From Thiomicrorhabdus sp. (lineage in GTDB: Bacteria; Pseudomonadota; Gammaproteobacteria; Thiomicrospirales; Thiomicrospiraceae): 64,000 nt of DNA. The stretch spans positions 186,001-250,000 of the forward strand of contig NZ_OY782562.1 in NCBI RefSeq assembly GCF_963677875.1, in the 5' to 3' direction. The notes under the pieces were generated by a model. The model was not told where the DNA came from, made no database searches, and saw nothing but the letters and a program-made list of their open reading frames with translations. A program made the position numbers and the translations under genes. This document shows, piece after piece, positions 28,681 through 38,499 of this stretch; positions within the stretch are counted from its first letter, which is position 1; each line of letters begins with the position of its first letter.

Positions 28681-29466
28681 ATGGCCATTAAAATCAAGAC
28701 ACCCGAAGAAATCGAAAAACTGCGCATCGCAGGAAGACTTGCGGCAGAAGTTCTGGAACTGATCGAACCTCACGTAAAAGTCGGCGTATCTACCGGGGAA
28801 CTCAACCGAATCATGCACAACCATATGGTCAAGGTACAGGGAACCATCCCGGCAACCTTGAACTATCACGGATTTCCAGCCTCAAGCTGTATTTCCATCA
28901 ACCACGTTGTCTGTCACGGCATTCCGGACGATGACAAAAAACTGAAAAGCGGCGACATCGTCAATATCGACGTTACCGTGATCAAAGACGGCTATCACGG
29001 CGATACCAGCCGCATGTTTGAAGTCGGCGACGTTAAACCCTATGCATCGAGACTTTGCCAGACGGCTCTTGAATGCATGTGGCTGGGAATCGAGCAGGTC
29101 AAGCCGGATGCAACCCTCTATGACGTTGCCCTGGCGATTCAGAAGCATGCCGAAAAAAACAACTACAGCGTCGTCAGAGAATACTGCGGCCACGGAATCG
29201 GTGCCGATTTCCACGAAGAACCCCAGGTATTGCATTACGCCGCTCCGGAACTCAGAGAAATTGTACTCAAACCCGGCATGGTATTTACCATCGAACCGAT
29301 GATCAACCTGGGGAAAGCCGCCGTCCGCCTGCTTGGCGACAACTGGACAGTCATCACCAAAGATCGCAAACTCTCCGCGCAATGGGAACACATGCTCGCG
29401 GTAACCGAAACGGGTTATGAAATTTTCACTCTGAGAGAGGGTGAAACCCCGGTTTTGCCGAAATAA
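28681..29466 (+). CDS. map: Type I methionine aminopeptidase
   Basis: MAP removes the initiator methionine from nascent proteins. The 261 residues contain all five metal ligands in context: the two Asp in IVNIDVTVIKDGYHGDTSRMF, the His in YCGHGIG, the Glu in VFTIEPMINLG and the C-terminal Glu after AQWEHMLAVTE. It is divergent from rpsB and followed 65 nt later by glnD, the order also seen in E. coli (rpsB/map/glnD). Confidence 0.98.
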   Translation: MAIKIKTPEEIEKLRIAGRLAAEVLELIEPHVKVGVSTGELNRIMHNHMVKVQGTIPATLNYHGFPASSCISINHVVCHGIPDDDKKLKSGDIVNIDVTVIKDGYHGDTSRMFEVGDVKPYASRLCQTALECMWLGIEQVKPDATLYDVALAIQKHAEKNNYSVVREYCGHGIGADFHEEPQVLHYAAPELREIVLKPGMVFTIEPMINLGKAAVRLLGDNWTVITKDRKLSAQWEHMLAVTETGYEIFTLREGETPVLPK

Positions 29467-29531
29467 TCGGCCAGAAATCCTGAAAACCTCCATCTTCAAC
29501 AGAAAGATAACAAGCCAATCGAGAACCCTGA

Positions 29532-32174
29532 ATGAATGCGATCAACCGCCCGTCTCTGCCCCACTTCATCAATGCTCTGAATAATCCGGAACTGGATCAT
29601 CGGGAGAGAAGCGCGGCGGGAAGAGAGGTTTTGAAACGCTTCATCGACTACCAGTTTCGTCAATATGACGATGGCGCTCCGGTCGCCAACCTGATTAAAG
29701 AACGCGCTACATTTGTCGATCAGTTACTGAAAAAAATCTGGAAGAGCTTTATCTGCAACGAACGTGCCGTGCTGATTGCAGTCGGAGGTTACGGGCGCGG
29801 AGAGCTCCACCCCTACTCAGATATCGACCTGCTGATCCTGTGCGAAGAACCCGACCACAACCAGGAGCCGATTTCAGCCTTTATCACTTTCTTATGGGAT
29901 ATCGGTTTCGATGTCGGCCACTCCATCCGCAGTGTCGAAGAATGCATCGAGGAAGGCTCCCAGGACGTCACCATCGCAACCAATTTGCTGGAAGCCCGCT
30001 GGATAACCGGCGACTACACCCGCTATCAAGCGTTGCAAGAAATCTGGCGACACAAAAACTTCTGGGGCAATAAGGCCTTCTTCCAGGCAAAGTACGAAGA
30101 ACAACTGGCCCGCCATAAACGCTTTAACGATACCATTTATCAACTGGAGCCAAACATAAAAGAAAGCCCCGGCGGCTTGCGTGACATCCAGATGATCTAT
30201 TGGGTTGCCAAACGGAAATTCCAAGCCAAGTCCATCAACGAACTGGTACAGCGCAACTTCCTGACGACCGAGGAATTTCTCGAAATTGAAGCGGCCAGCA
30301 AATATCTCAACCGCATTCGTTTTGCCTTGCAACACCTGAAAAAACGCCGTGAAGACCGGCTATTGTTCGAACACCAGCAATCGATTGCGGAAAGCTTCGG
30401 CTACGAAGACAATCCCGATAAAATGGCGGTTGAACAGTTTATGAGCGGCTATTACCGCAACGTTCAGAACGTCGTGAAACTGAATGAGATACTTCTTCAG
30501 CACTTCCGCGAAGAATTTTTCGAAGAACACCTGCCGGTTATGAAACCGATCAACAGTCGTTTTTATCTGATCAACGGCTACCTGGACATCGTTCACCCTC
30601 AGGTTTTTTCAGACAATCCCACCGCCTTGCTCGAAGTTTTCATTGTTTTGGAAAGCCTGCAGGAAGTCCAGGGCTTGCGCTCCAATGCAATTCGTTCCAT
30701 CCGCGATCATCTGCACCTGATCAACGACGAATTCCGTCGCGACCCGATCAACAAAGCGCTGTTCATGGAAATTTTCCGCCAGCCGAAAGGCATCAATGCC
30801 GCCGTCAAACGCATGCACGGTTACGGTATTCTCGGTGCCTATCTGCCAGTTTTCAAGAAGATTTCCGGGTTAATGCAGTTTAATATATTTCACGCCTATA
30901 CCGTTGATGACCATACTATTTTAGTCATCCGAAACCTGCGACGGTTCTTTGTGGACGAATTCTCTTACGAATTCCCGACCGCTCACCAGATTGCCAAAAC
31001 CATCTGCCGTCCCGAGCTGCTTTTTTTGGCCGGTTTGTTTCACGACATCGCCAAAGGCCGCAAAGGCGCACATGAAATTCTCGGCGCGGAGGATGCGCTG
31101 GAATTTGCCCAGAATCACAATCTTTCCAAGAAAGACGCCGAATTGATCAGCTGGCTGGTGCGCTACCATTTGGAGTTCTCTCATGTCGCTCAAAAGAAAG
31201 ACCTAAGCGACCCCAAAGTCATCAATCAGTTCGCGGAACTCATGCAGGATCAGGAACACCTCGACTACCTTTACCTGCTGACGGTCGGTGACGTTTGCGC
31301 CACCTCCAACGATGTTTGGAACGACTGGAAAAACTCGCTGTTTCTGGAACTGTATAACGAAACCTCAAACCGCTTGGCACAACAATCCGACGCCCCGAAA
31401 AGCAAAGCAAAAAAAGCCTTGCAGACTCAAGAAAAAGCGAAGGAAATCCTGACCAAGAAAACACTTGGCGCCGACAGTTACCAAAAACTCTGGGACAGCT
31501 TGAGCGCCAGCGAATTTTTCAGCCGGCAATCCTCGGCAGATGTTGCTCGCATAACAGAGAAACTTTATCGCCTGGATAAGCATGAAACGCATATTTTTGT
31601 GCGTAGCCAATCTATTCGCGGCGCTTCGGAACTGATGATTTACATGCCGGATAGAGACTATCTGTTTGCTTACATTGCCAATGCACTGGATCACCTGGGA
31701 CTGGATGTTATGGAAGCAAGAATTTTCAGCACCAATGACGGCATGACACTGGTATTAATGTATTTTCTGGAACGGGAAGCACACCAAAGAATCGACAGCC
31801 AGGCGGAAATTACGGTCGCGGAAACCATTCGCAATCAATTGAATCAAGACACCTTATTACCGGTGATGAGTTCGGCGCGCCTGAATCGCCGCATGCGTTG
31901 CTTCGAAACCCCAACCGAAATCATTTTCAATCATTTGACGGAAAAACGCAGCGAACTGGTTCTGAATACCAAGGATGTCCCGGGTTTACTGGCTCGTATC
32001 GGCCAGGCGTTGATGGAATGCAATATTCGACTTCACGATGCCAAGATCATGACGGTTGGTGAAAAAGCCGAAGACGTTTTCGTAATCAGCGACATTCACG
32101 GAATGGCAATAGATGACGATGCCGAAATTAAGCAGACGCTGACTCAAACCCTGCTTGAATCCATCGAAAACTGA
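29532..32174 (+). CDS. glnD: Bifunctional PII uridylyltransferase/uridylyl-removing enzyme
   Basis: GlnD is the nitrogen sensor that uridylylates PII under nitrogen limitation and de-uridylylates it when glutamine is high. The 880 residues fit the family. The nucleotidyltransferase motif GGYGRGELHPYSDIDLLIL lies at residues ~85-103, and the HD-domain motif FHDIAKGRKGAHE in the middle. Two ACT domains sit at the C-terminus, the last around VLNTKDVPGLLARIGQALMECN. No PII or glutamine synthetase gene lies in the window. Confidence 0.97.
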   Translation: MNAINRPSLPHFINALNNPELDHRERSAAGREVLKRFIDYQFRQYDDGAPVANLIKERATFVDQLLKKIWKSFICNERAVLIAVGGYGRGELHPYSDIDLLILCEEPDHNQEPISAFITFLWDIGFDVGHSIRSVEECIEEGSQDVTIATNLLEARWITGDYTRYQALQEIWRHKNFWGNKAFFQAKYEEQLARHKRFNDTIYQLEPNIKESPGGLRDIQMIYWVAKRKFQAKSINELVQRNFLTTEEFLEIEAASKYLNRIRFALQHLKKRREDRLLFEHQQSIAESFGYEDNPDKMAVEQFMSGYYRNVQNVVKLNEILLQHFREEFFEEHLPVMKPINSRFYLINGYLDIVHPQVFSDNPTALLEVFIVLESLQEVQGLRSNAIRSIRDHLHLINDEFRRDPINKALFMEIFRQPKGINAAVKRMHGYGILGAYLPVFKKISGLMQFNIFHAYTVDDHTILVIRNLRRFFVDEFSYEFPTAHQIAKTICRPELLFLAGLFHDIAKGRKGAHEILGAEDALEFAQNHNLSKKDAELISWLVRYHLEFSHVAQKKDLSDPKVINQFAELMQDQEHLDYLYLLTVGDVCATSNDVWNDWKNSLFLELYNETSNRLAQQSDAPKSKAKKALQTQEKAKEILTKKTLGADSYQKLWDSLSASEFFSRQSSADVARITEKLYRLDKHETHIFVRSQSIRGASELMIYMPDRDYLFAYIANALDHLGLDVMEARIFSTNDGMTLVLMYFLEREAHQRIDSQAEITVAETIRNQLNQDTLLPVMSSARLNRRMRCFETPTEIIFNHLTEKRSELVLNTKDVPGLLARIGQALMECNIRLHDAKIMTVGEKAEDVFVISDIHGMAIDDDAEIKQTLTQTLLESIEN

Positions 32175-32186
32175 TCCAACGGCAAT

Positions 32187-32573
32187 TCACGACTCGGGCT
32201 GACGGTACTCGAACAATTCGACTGCGTTCTGATCCGGATCTCTGAAAAACAGCGCTTTTCGCCCCGATTTGCTTCGGGTAAAAGCCACTCCCAGAACCGC
32301 AAGCTCCTCCGCAAAGAAATCAATCGAGTCAACCCTCAAAGCAAAGTGCTGATCCCGACCGCCATGCTCAGGTCTCTTCGCAGAAGCATAAGAGTTTTCC
32401 AGCTGCATCAAGTGCAAACTTTGCCCGCCACCCAAATCAAGCCAATAGCCGGGAAAGCCCAGATCGGGCCTCGGCAATACACCAACGTGCAAAACTTTCT
32501 GATAAAACTGCAATGCCTTATCGGCATCACCGACCAGCAGACTGACATGATCCAGACCGAATACGACTGCCAC
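32187..32573 (-). CDS. VOC-family (glyoxalase-like) protein
   Basis: This 128-residue protein has one vicinal-oxygen-chelate fold: FGLDHVSLLVGDADKALQFYQKVL at the N-terminus, HFALRVDSIDFFAEEL in the middle and ALFFRDPDQNAVELFEY at the end. The His near residue 9, the His of HFAL and the Glu of VELFEY are in the metal-ligand positions of the fold. Substrate unknown; sequence alone does not separate glyoxalase, dioxygenase or antibiotic-binding members. It is convergent with glnD (12 nt apart). Confidence 0.85.
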   Translation of the reverse strand: MAVVFGLDHVSLLVGDADKALQFYQKVLHVGVLPRPDLGFPGYWLDLGGGQSLHLMQLENSYASAKRPEHGGRDQHFALRVDSIDFFAEELAVLGVAFTRSKSGRKALFFRDPDQNAVELFEYRQPES

Positions 32574-32665
32574 AAAACCGCTCCTTTAAAATCGAGTGTA
32601 CTGAAAGAAATTAGCCAGGTACGCACACCGAAAAACGATCAAATACCGGATCGGCGACTGAAGAA

Positions 32666-32692
32666 GCGCCCGATTACAGATCAATCGGGCGC
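32666..32692. terminator. Perfect 10-bp hairpin downstream of dapD
   Basis: GCGCCCGATT (32666-32675) and AATCGGGCGC (32683-32692) pair around a 7-nt loop. It lies 70 nt past the dapD stop and upstream of the VOC gene. Only a weak T-rich stretch follows on the minus strand, so intrinsic termination is possible but not typical. Confidence 0.5.
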
Positions 32693-32764
32693 GGAAGACC
32701 AAATAAAAGATAGCAGGCCTTATTTAAAGACCTCTGCCTCCCCAATCAGGGAATCGTTTATTCG

Positions 32765-33664
32765 TTAATCGTTGCTATGCAGGACGCTGTTCAGACCACC
32801 CCATAAAGTGCCATCCGTCATAATCGCCTGCACCTTGCCGCTTTGGCTATGACGGCGGAACAAAAGCTTGGACTGTCCAGAAAGATCACGGGCCGAAACA
32901 ATCGAACCGTCCGGCATTTCGACTTTCGTGCCGGCCGTCAAATACAAACCGGACTCAACGATACAGTCGTCACCGAGTGAAATACCCAAACCGGCGTTGG
33001 CACCCAGAAGGTTGCGCTGCCCCATGGAAATAACTTGCTTACCGCCTCCGGAAAGTGTTCCCATAATCGACGCACCGCCACCGATATCAGTATGATCGTC
33101 AACGACTACACCAGCGGAAATACGTCCTTCAACCATCGATTGCCCCAAAGTTCCGGCATTAAAGTTTACGAAGCCTTCGTGCATAATAGTTGTCCCCGGA
33201 GCCAGATGCGCACCCAGTCGAACGCGATCCGCATCACCGATCCGCACACCCTCAGGAACGACGTAATCCACCATGCGCGGGAATTTGTCGATTGAAGTGA
33301 TCGTCAATTGAATCGGCTCTTCCGCAATGGCTTCGCGTAGATTTTCCACTTCGGCAGGAAGCACCGGTCCAGCACTGGTCCAGGCGACATTGGTCAGAAG
33401 GCCGAAAACGCCATCAAGGTTGATTTCATGCGGCTTGTAGGCGCATTCGGACAACAAATGCAGACGCAGATAAGCCTCTTCGGCAGATGTCGGCGCGTCC
33501 TCAACCGAAGCGATCTCTACAGTCACAAAATCGCTGGTGATAATTCCGGCTTTCAATGCCAGACAGTTGCGGGCAATTTCCTTATTAGAACGAGGGAACC
33601 ACACATCCAAAGTTGCACCGGTTTTCGCATCACGGTAACGATGGCCAATTCGCTTGATGGTCAT
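32765..33664 (-). CDS. dapD: Tetrahydrodipicolinate N-succinyltransferase
   Basis: DapD succinylates tetrahydrodipicolinate in the lysine/meso-diaminopimelate pathway. The 299-residue protein has a left-handed beta-helix core with VRLGAHLAPGTTIMHEGFVNFNAG, GRISAGVVVDDHTDIGGGASIMGTLSGGG and GANAGLGISLGDDCIVESG. It is longer than E. coli DapD (274) and the motifs look like the longer Pseudomonas/actinobacterial form. dapE lies 0.8 kb away, divergent, so two of the succinylase-branch genes are clustered here. Confidence 0.92.
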   Translation of the reverse strand: MTIKRIGHRYRDAKTGATLDVWFPRSNKEIARNCLALKAGIITSDFVTVEIASVEDAPTSAEEAYLRLHLLSECAYKPHEINLDGVFGLLTNVAWTSAGPVLPAEVENLREAIAEEPIQLTITSIDKFPRMVDYVVPEGVRIGDADRVRLGAHLAPGTTIMHEGFVNFNAGTLGQSMVEGRISAGVVVDDHTDIGGGASIMGTLSGGGKQVISMGQRNLLGANAGLGISLGDDCIVESGLYLTAGTKVEMPDGSIVSARDLSGQSKLLFRRHSQSGKVQAIMTDGTLWGGLNSVLHSND

Positions 33665-33933
33665 AATTTTAATCTCTCTGAGAAGTGTTAAACAAATAAA
33701 CCGTGAAGTATACCTTCTTGACCTGACAGATACAAAATTCCTCAGCGATCACACTTCCGGTTATTCCGAATACCGACTGCTTCCAAACACTTTTGCGACC
33801 GACAATTCGCCAACTCAAGCCTGCGAGTGCAGACCTCGGAATCTGCGCCGCCGTTTTTCGGCTTTTCCAGCCAAACAGCAAACATTAATCGATATAATTA
33901 AGCGCTTCAAAATCAGCACGAAAAGGGTTCAAA

Positions 33934-34272
33934 ATGATCAAGATGTACGGCATTCCAAATTGCGATACCGTTCGCAAAGCTCGCAAATATCTGGATGAGA
34001 GGCAAATTCCCTACGAATTTCACGATTTCAAAAAACAAGGCCTCTCTCAAACCTGCATCCAGCACTGGCTAGAACATCAGCCTTTGGGCCGACTGGTCAA
34101 TAAAAGAAGTACCAGCTGGAAGCAACTCACCGAACAACAAAAAACGGCCTTAAACGACGGCAGCGACCTGTCTGTTCTGAGCGAGATGCCAACCTTGATC
34201 AAACGCCCGGTTCTTGATACCGGAACGAAAATTTTCGTCGGCTTTGACCAGCAAACATACGACCAACTGTAA
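33934..34272 (+). CDS. ArsC/Spx-family protein (YffB-like)
   Basis: A 112-residue thioredoxin-fold protein of the ArsC/Spx/YffB group. It opens IKMYGIPNCDTVRKARKYLDE with one Cys in the active-site loop, and has YEFHDFKKQGLS, LVNKRSTSWKQL and LIKRPVLDTG. The last contains the Arg-Pro conserved in the group. True arsenate reduction is not implied; YffB in E. coli is of unknown function. It precedes dapE by 160 nt, the same neighbourhood (yffB-dapE) as in E. coli, which favours the YffB assignment. Confidence 0.88.
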   Translation: MIKMYGIPNCDTVRKARKYLDERQIPYEFHDFKKQGLSQTCIQHWLEHQPLGRLVNKRSTSWKQLTEQQKTALNDGSDLSVLSEMPTLIKRPVLDTGTKIFVGFDQQTYDQL

Positions 34273-34303
34273 AATTGCCGGTCATCAGGGTGAAAACAGC
34301 CAT

Positions 34304-34372
34304 CAGCAGTGATTCAACGGAAAAATTGACCCGACGCAAAATCTTTTGCACTTTCCTTCTCAATCACTGCTG
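34304..34372. repeat. 11-bp inverted repeat in the dapE upstream region
   Basis: CAGCAGTGATT (34304-34314) is repeated as its exact complement AATCACTGCTG (34362-34372) 47 nt later, ending about 8 nt before a TACAAT -10-like hexamer (34380-34385). It could be a long-looped hairpin terminating yffB or two operator half-sites. Confidence 0.45.
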
Positions 34373-34432
34373 TTCCCCCTACAATACGGTTATATTTACT
34401 CATAAAACCACTCATATGAAGACAGAGACGCC

Positions 34433-35563
34433 ATGACAGAAACAATAGAACTTGCGCGCAAACTGATTCAAATCGATTCAGTAACACCGGATGACAAAGG
34501 TTGTCAGGACCTTATTGCCTACTATTTGCAATCACTGGGATTCAAAAATGAATTCATGCCTTTCGGTGATGTGAGCAACCTCTGGTCCCGCCTGGGAGAA
34601 GGTTCACCCTGTCTGGTCTTTGCAGGACATACCGACGTGGTTCCAACCGGACCGGCTGAAGCCTGGACTCACCCACCTTTTGCAGCGCACATTGAAGGCG
34701 ACATGCTGTACGGACGTGGCGCCGCAGACATGAAAAGCTCGATTGCCTGTTTTATGGCGGCCAGTAAACGGTTTCTCAAAGATTACCCCAATCCGCAAGG
34801 CTCCATTGCCTTTCTGATTACCAGTGATGAAGAAGGCCCCGCGATTGACGGTACAGTGAAAGTCATTGCAGCGCTTGAAGAACGTGGCGAGAAATTCGAA
34901 TACTGTCTGGTTGGAGAACCTTCCAGCAGTGAAAAACTCGCAGACTCCATAAAAAACGGCCGCCGTGGTTCTCTAAGCGGTGCTTTAAAAATCAAAGGCA
35001 TTCAAGGGCATATTGCCTACCCCGAGTTAGCGGACAACCCAATTCACAATCTGGCTCCCGCGCTTGAACAGCTGGTTCAAGTTCAATGGGATCACGGAAA
35101 CGAATATTTCCCGCCAACTTCTTTCCAGATTTCCAACATCAACGGCGGAACCGGTGCAACCAACATTATCCCCGGAGAAGTTGTGGTTCAATTCAACTTT
35201 CGTTTCTCGACCGAACACACCGCAGAGAGTTTGCAGGAAAGCGTTCACTCCATACTCGATCTATATGATCTGGATTACGAAATCGAATGGACTTTGTCCG
35301 GTCAACCGTTCATCACCGGCGCCGACGGAAAATTAATTCAAGCGGTTAAACAAGCTGTGACCCAACGACTGGGCTACGAACCGGAACTTTCCACCGGAGG
35401 CGGAACCTCCGACGGACGTTTCATTGCGCCCACCGGTGCCGAAGTGATCGAACTCGGCCCCTTGAACGCCACCATTCACAAGGTTGACGAATGCGTCAGC
35501 GTTACGGACTTGAACCTGCTGACAGATCTTTATTACGACCTTCTGGTCGAGCTGATCGCTTAA
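34433..35563 (+). CDS. dapE: Succinyl-diaminopimelate desuccinylase
   Basis: DapE is the M20-family zinc hydrolase that frees LL-diaminopimelate from its succinyl form for lysine and peptidoglycan. The 376 residues match the family length (~375). Metal-ligand motifs are VFAGHTDVVPTGP, LYGRGAADMKSS and ITSDEEGPAIDGT. The dimerisation domain carries IKGIQGHIAYPELADNPIH, and the end has STGGGTSDGRFIAP. A small membrane-protein gene follows after 21 nt. Confidence 0.98.
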   Translation: MTETIELARKLIQIDSVTPDDKGCQDLIAYYLQSLGFKNEFMPFGDVSNLWSRLGEGSPCLVFAGHTDVVPTGPAEAWTHPPFAAHIEGDMLYGRGAADMKSSIACFMAASKRFLKDYPNPQGSIAFLITSDEEGPAIDGTVKVIAALEERGEKFEYCLVGEPSSSEKLADSIKNGRRGSLSGALKIKGIQGHIAYPELADNPIHNLAPALEQLVQVQWDHGNEYFPPTSFQISNINGGTGATNIIPGEVVVQFNFRFSTEHTAESLQESVHSILDLYDLDYEIEWTLSGQPFITGADGKLIQAVKQAVTQRLGYEPELSTGGGTSDGRFIAPTGAEVIELGPLNATIHKVDECVSVTDLNLLTDLYYDLLVELIA

Positions 35564-35584
35564 GATTCTTCCCCGGATATTGAT

Positions 35585-35824
35585 ATGACAGAAAGCGAAT
35601 TACCCTTTGGAATACAAATGCTTCTGATCGCCCTGCAGCTATTCGCTCTGGGCGTGTTTCTCTACCTCATCTGGCCGAATATCAAATCAGAAGCCTGGCG
35701 TGAAAAATTCATCGAAAACCGCACCGCACGCTCGATTTTGATCGTTTTTGTCTTAATTCTGATCTTCGTTACCGGCTTGGGCAGTTTCTTCGATCACTTC
35801 TTCCCTGTCGAACCCTTGAAATAG
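35585..35824 (+). CDS. Small two-helix membrane protein
   Basis: The 79-residue product has two clear hydrophobic helices, about residues 9-26 (MLLIALQLFALGVFLYLIW) and 48-67 (SILIVFVLILIFVTGLGSFF), joined by a basic loop of ~20 residues. I do not recognise a family. It follows dapE by 21 nt and is closed by a strong terminator, so it is co-transcribed with dapE. It is not similar to E. coli YpfN, which occupies the same place. Confidence 0.75.
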   Translation: MTESELPFGIQMLLIALQLFALGVFLYLIWPNIKSEAWREKFIENRTARSILIVFVLILIFVTGLGSFFDHFFPVEPLK

Positions 35825-35872
35825 CAGAACGGGAATCTCGTGTAAAGCAACACACATTTCGCTTTCAGAAAG

Positions 35873-35900
35873 AAAAAGGGGCTTTTAAAAGCCCCTTTTC
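35873..35900. terminator. Bidirectional terminator (26-bp perfect palindrome)
   Basis: AAAAGGGGCTTTT (35874-35886) and AAAAGCCCCTTTT (35887-35899) form a perfect palindrome with A and T tracts on both sides. It serves dapE and its neighbour (+) and the NSS transporter (-). Confidence 0.85.
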
Positions 35901-35937
35901 AGTAATGAAAGATCGCTAATTTAAAAATCACTTTTAA

Positions 35938-37380
35938 TCAAACACGTTTCAAATCGCGCGCAGAGCGCTGAATATAGAAGGCATACAACAGCAACGTCGC
36001 ACCAACCAGAAAAACCACATATTGAGACGACACCAGATTGGTTGCAAAAACCACCATAATTGCCGGAGGCGCAATCCACCTCAAGTCAAACATCAGGACT
36101 TTTTCCCATGAAGGCGTCAATTGAATCTGATGCTCTCGAATCATTGGCCGCAAACTCCATGCGACAAATACCGCAATCAGTAGACCACCAAGCGGCAGCA
36201 TAATGTTTGCGGTGAGGAAATCGACCGACTCAAAGAAATTACGCTCACCCAAAATCGGTACATCCTGCCAGAGATTAAAAGAGAGAACGGTTCCGACCCC
36301 GAAAAACCAGATCAAGAGCCCGACTCCCCAACTCGATTTACCGCGACTGAACCCCCAGTTCTGCTCAAGCCAGCTGACAACCGGTTCCAATAGCGAAATC
36401 GCCGAACTCAGCGCCGCCATGACCACCAAAGCGAAAAACAGGGTTCCGAAAAACCAGCCACCGGTCATTTGCCCGAAAGCCACCGGCAAGGTCTGAAACA
36501 GCAGCCCCGGCCCGGAACCCGGTTCCAATTGATTAGCAAACACCACCGAAAAAATGACCAGCCCTGCCAACAATGCAACCAGCGTATCGGCAAAAGCGAT
36601 CCATAAACCGGCTTTGACAATCGATTGTTTCTGAGAGACATAAGAGCCGTAAACCATCATGGTTCCCAACCCGATGCTCAAAGTGAAAAAGGCATGCCCC
36701 ATAGCGGTCAGAACGGCTTCCCAACTCAATTTACTGAAATCGGGCGAAAACAGAAAACGGAAACTCTGTCCGAAATAACCGGTTGTGCTGGCGTATCCCA
36801 ACAACACCAGGAGAATCAAAAACAATCCGGGAATCATAAAGTTAATGGCTTTTTCCAGACCGCTTTTGATTCCGCGCGAGACGATGTACACACTGATAAA
36901 CAAAACAACGGAATGCCAGAACATCAATTCATAAGGATTCGCCAGCATGGCGCCGAAATGATTGCCAGCCTTATCGGCGCTGATATCAATGAAACTGCCG
37001 CGAAAACTATCCAGAAAGTAAGCAAATGCCCAACCGGCAATCACCGTATAAAAAGACAAAATCAAGGCACTTGCCAGAACACCGTTAACACCGAGCAGTG
37101 CCCAAACCCGGCTGACACCACTTTCACGTGCCAGATTGGCCATCGCCTGAACCGGATTGGCCTTCCCCGCCCGACCTAAAGCAATTTCCGAGACCAGGAC
37201 CGGAATACCGATCAGAAGAATGCAAGCCAGATAAACCAGAACAAAAGCTCCGCCGCCGTTTTCCCCGGTGATATAGGGAAATTTCCAAAGATTCCCCAAA
37301 CCCACCGCAGAACCAACGGCCGCCATGATGAAAACGGTTTGCGATGACCAGGACTCTTTAGAAAGTTTTAGTTGGCTCAT
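35938..37380 (-). CDS. Sodium-dependent transporter, NSS (SNF) family
   Basis: Neurotransmitter:sodium symporter family carriers take up amino acids or similar solutes with Na+. The 480 residues have about 11-12 membrane helices. Helix 1 carries FIMAAVGSAVGLGNLWKFPYI, the unwound Na+/substrate site of the LeuT fold, and GGGAFVLVYL follows. Bacterial NSS proteins of this length often have 11 helices. Substrate cannot be deduced. It is monocistronic and divergent from murB. Confidence 0.92.
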   Translation of the reverse strand: MSQLKLSKESWSSQTVFIMAAVGSAVGLGNLWKFPYITGENGGGAFVLVYLACILLIGIPVLVSEIALGRAGKANPVQAMANLARESGVSRVWALLGVNGVLASALILSFYTVIAGWAFAYFLDSFRGSFIDISADKAGNHFGAMLANPYELMFWHSVVLFISVYIVSRGIKSGLEKAINFMIPGLFLILLVLLGYASTTGYFGQSFRFLFSPDFSKLSWEAVLTAMGHAFFTLSIGLGTMMVYGSYVSQKQSIVKAGLWIAFADTLVALLAGLVIFSVVFANQLEPGSGPGLLFQTLPVAFGQMTGGWFFGTLFFALVVMAALSSAISLLEPVVSWLEQNWGFSRGKSSWGVGLLIWFFGVGTVLSFNLWQDVPILGERNFFESVDFLTANIMLPLGGLLIAVFVAWSLRPMIREHQIQLTPSWEKVLMFDLRWIAPPAIMVVFATNLVSSQYVVFLVGATLLLYAFYIQRSARDLKRV

Positions 37381-37439
37381 CTATTCTTCCTTTATAATAA
37401 AATTCACTTCGAAATTCATTATACATACACAAGATCACT

Positions 37440-38462
37440 ATGCACATTCAGGCCAATTACTCCCTTTTGCCGCATAACACTTTTAAAGTTCAAGCAAAAA
37501 CGCTCTACTACGTTGAAATCAATAAGCAGAGCGATATTTTGACCCTCAGAACCGACCTTACCCTCGGATCGCTTCCCTGGAGAATCATCGGTGACGGCAG
37601 CAATCTGCTGTTCACTCAGGACTTTGAAGGCGTCACCATACGCTGCACTTACAATAAGATCAAAATCGTTAAGGAAGACGACGAAACCGTCTGGATCAGT
37701 GTCGGTGCCGGTGTAAAATGGCACGACCTCGTCAGCTATACCGTCGAAAACGGCTGGTGGGGGCTGGAAAATCTGGCTTTGATTCCCGGAACAGTCGGCG
37801 CTGCTCCCGTGCAAAACATTGGAGCCTATGGTTCTGAAGCCCGGGACTCGATCACCCGGGTTCAAACACTGCACATCTACAGTGGCCAACCGAGAGAGTT
37901 TCGAAATGCCGAGTGCGACTTCGGCTATAGAACCAGCATCTTTAAGCAGGAATACCTCAATAAGCTACTCGTGCATCGCGTCACCTTCCGCTTGAAAAAA
38001 CTTCTTCACGGCAAACCGAATCTGGTCTACGACCCGCTGAAACATGCTTTAAGCAATCTTCGCAAAGAAGAGTTGACCCCGAAACGCATTTTCGATGCCG
38101 TGGTTCGGATCCGCAAAGAGCGCCTGCCCGATCCCGGCCAGCTCGGCAATGCCGGCAGTTTCTTCAAAAATCCGGTAGTTGACCCGGATTATCTGGAGAA
38201 ACTCCAACTGGAGTATCCGGACATTCCGCACCACAAAACCATTGAAGGCAACTTTAAAATCCCGGCTGCCTGGCTCATCGAACAATGCAACTGGAAAGGC
38301 CACTCGCGCGGACCCTGTGCCGTTTCCGGCAAGCACGCCCTGGTGATCGTCAATCTGGGGCATGCCAAAGGCAAAGACATCGAAGAGCTGGCACACCTTG
38401 TTCAAGAAGATGTAAACCATAAATTCGGCCTGCATCTCGATCCTGAAGTGATGATTCTATAG
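37440..38462 (+). CDS. murB: UDP-N-acetylenolpyruvoylglucosamine reductase
   Basis: MurB is the FAD enzyme that reduces enolpyruvyl-UDP-GlcNAc to UDP-MurNAc for peptidoglycan. The 340 residues (E. coli 342) are type I. IIGDGSNLLFTQDFEGVTIR, LALIPGTVGAAPVQNIGAYG and the catalytic Ser region GNAGSFFKNPVV are present, with AAWLIEQCNWKG near the C-terminus. It starts 60 nt from the divergent transporter and is followed 38 nt later by a START-domain gene. Confidence 0.97.
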   Translation: MHIQANYSLLPHNTFKVQAKTLYYVEINKQSDILTLRTDLTLGSLPWRIIGDGSNLLFTQDFEGVTIRCTYNKIKIVKEDDETVWISVGAGVKWHDLVSYTVENGWWGLENLALIPGTVGAAPVQNIGAYGSEARDSITRVQTLHIYSGQPREFRNAECDFGYRTSIFKQEYLNKLLVHRVTFRLKKLLHGKPNLVYDPLKHALSNLRKEELTPKRIFDAVVRIRKERLPDPGQLGNAGSFFKNPVVDPDYLEKLQLEYPDIPHHKTIEGNFKIPAAWLIEQCNWKGHSRGPCAVSGKHALVIVNLGHAKGKDIEELAHLVQEDVNHKFGLHLDPEVMIL

Positions 38463-38499
38463 CAAGCACCTATTGACAAGAACCCGTTGAGGAGACCGC

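Noticed and set aside
33934..34272. True arsenate reductase
   Set aside because: ArsC-like fold only; the neighbourhood with dapE matches YffB and there are no other arsenic genes.
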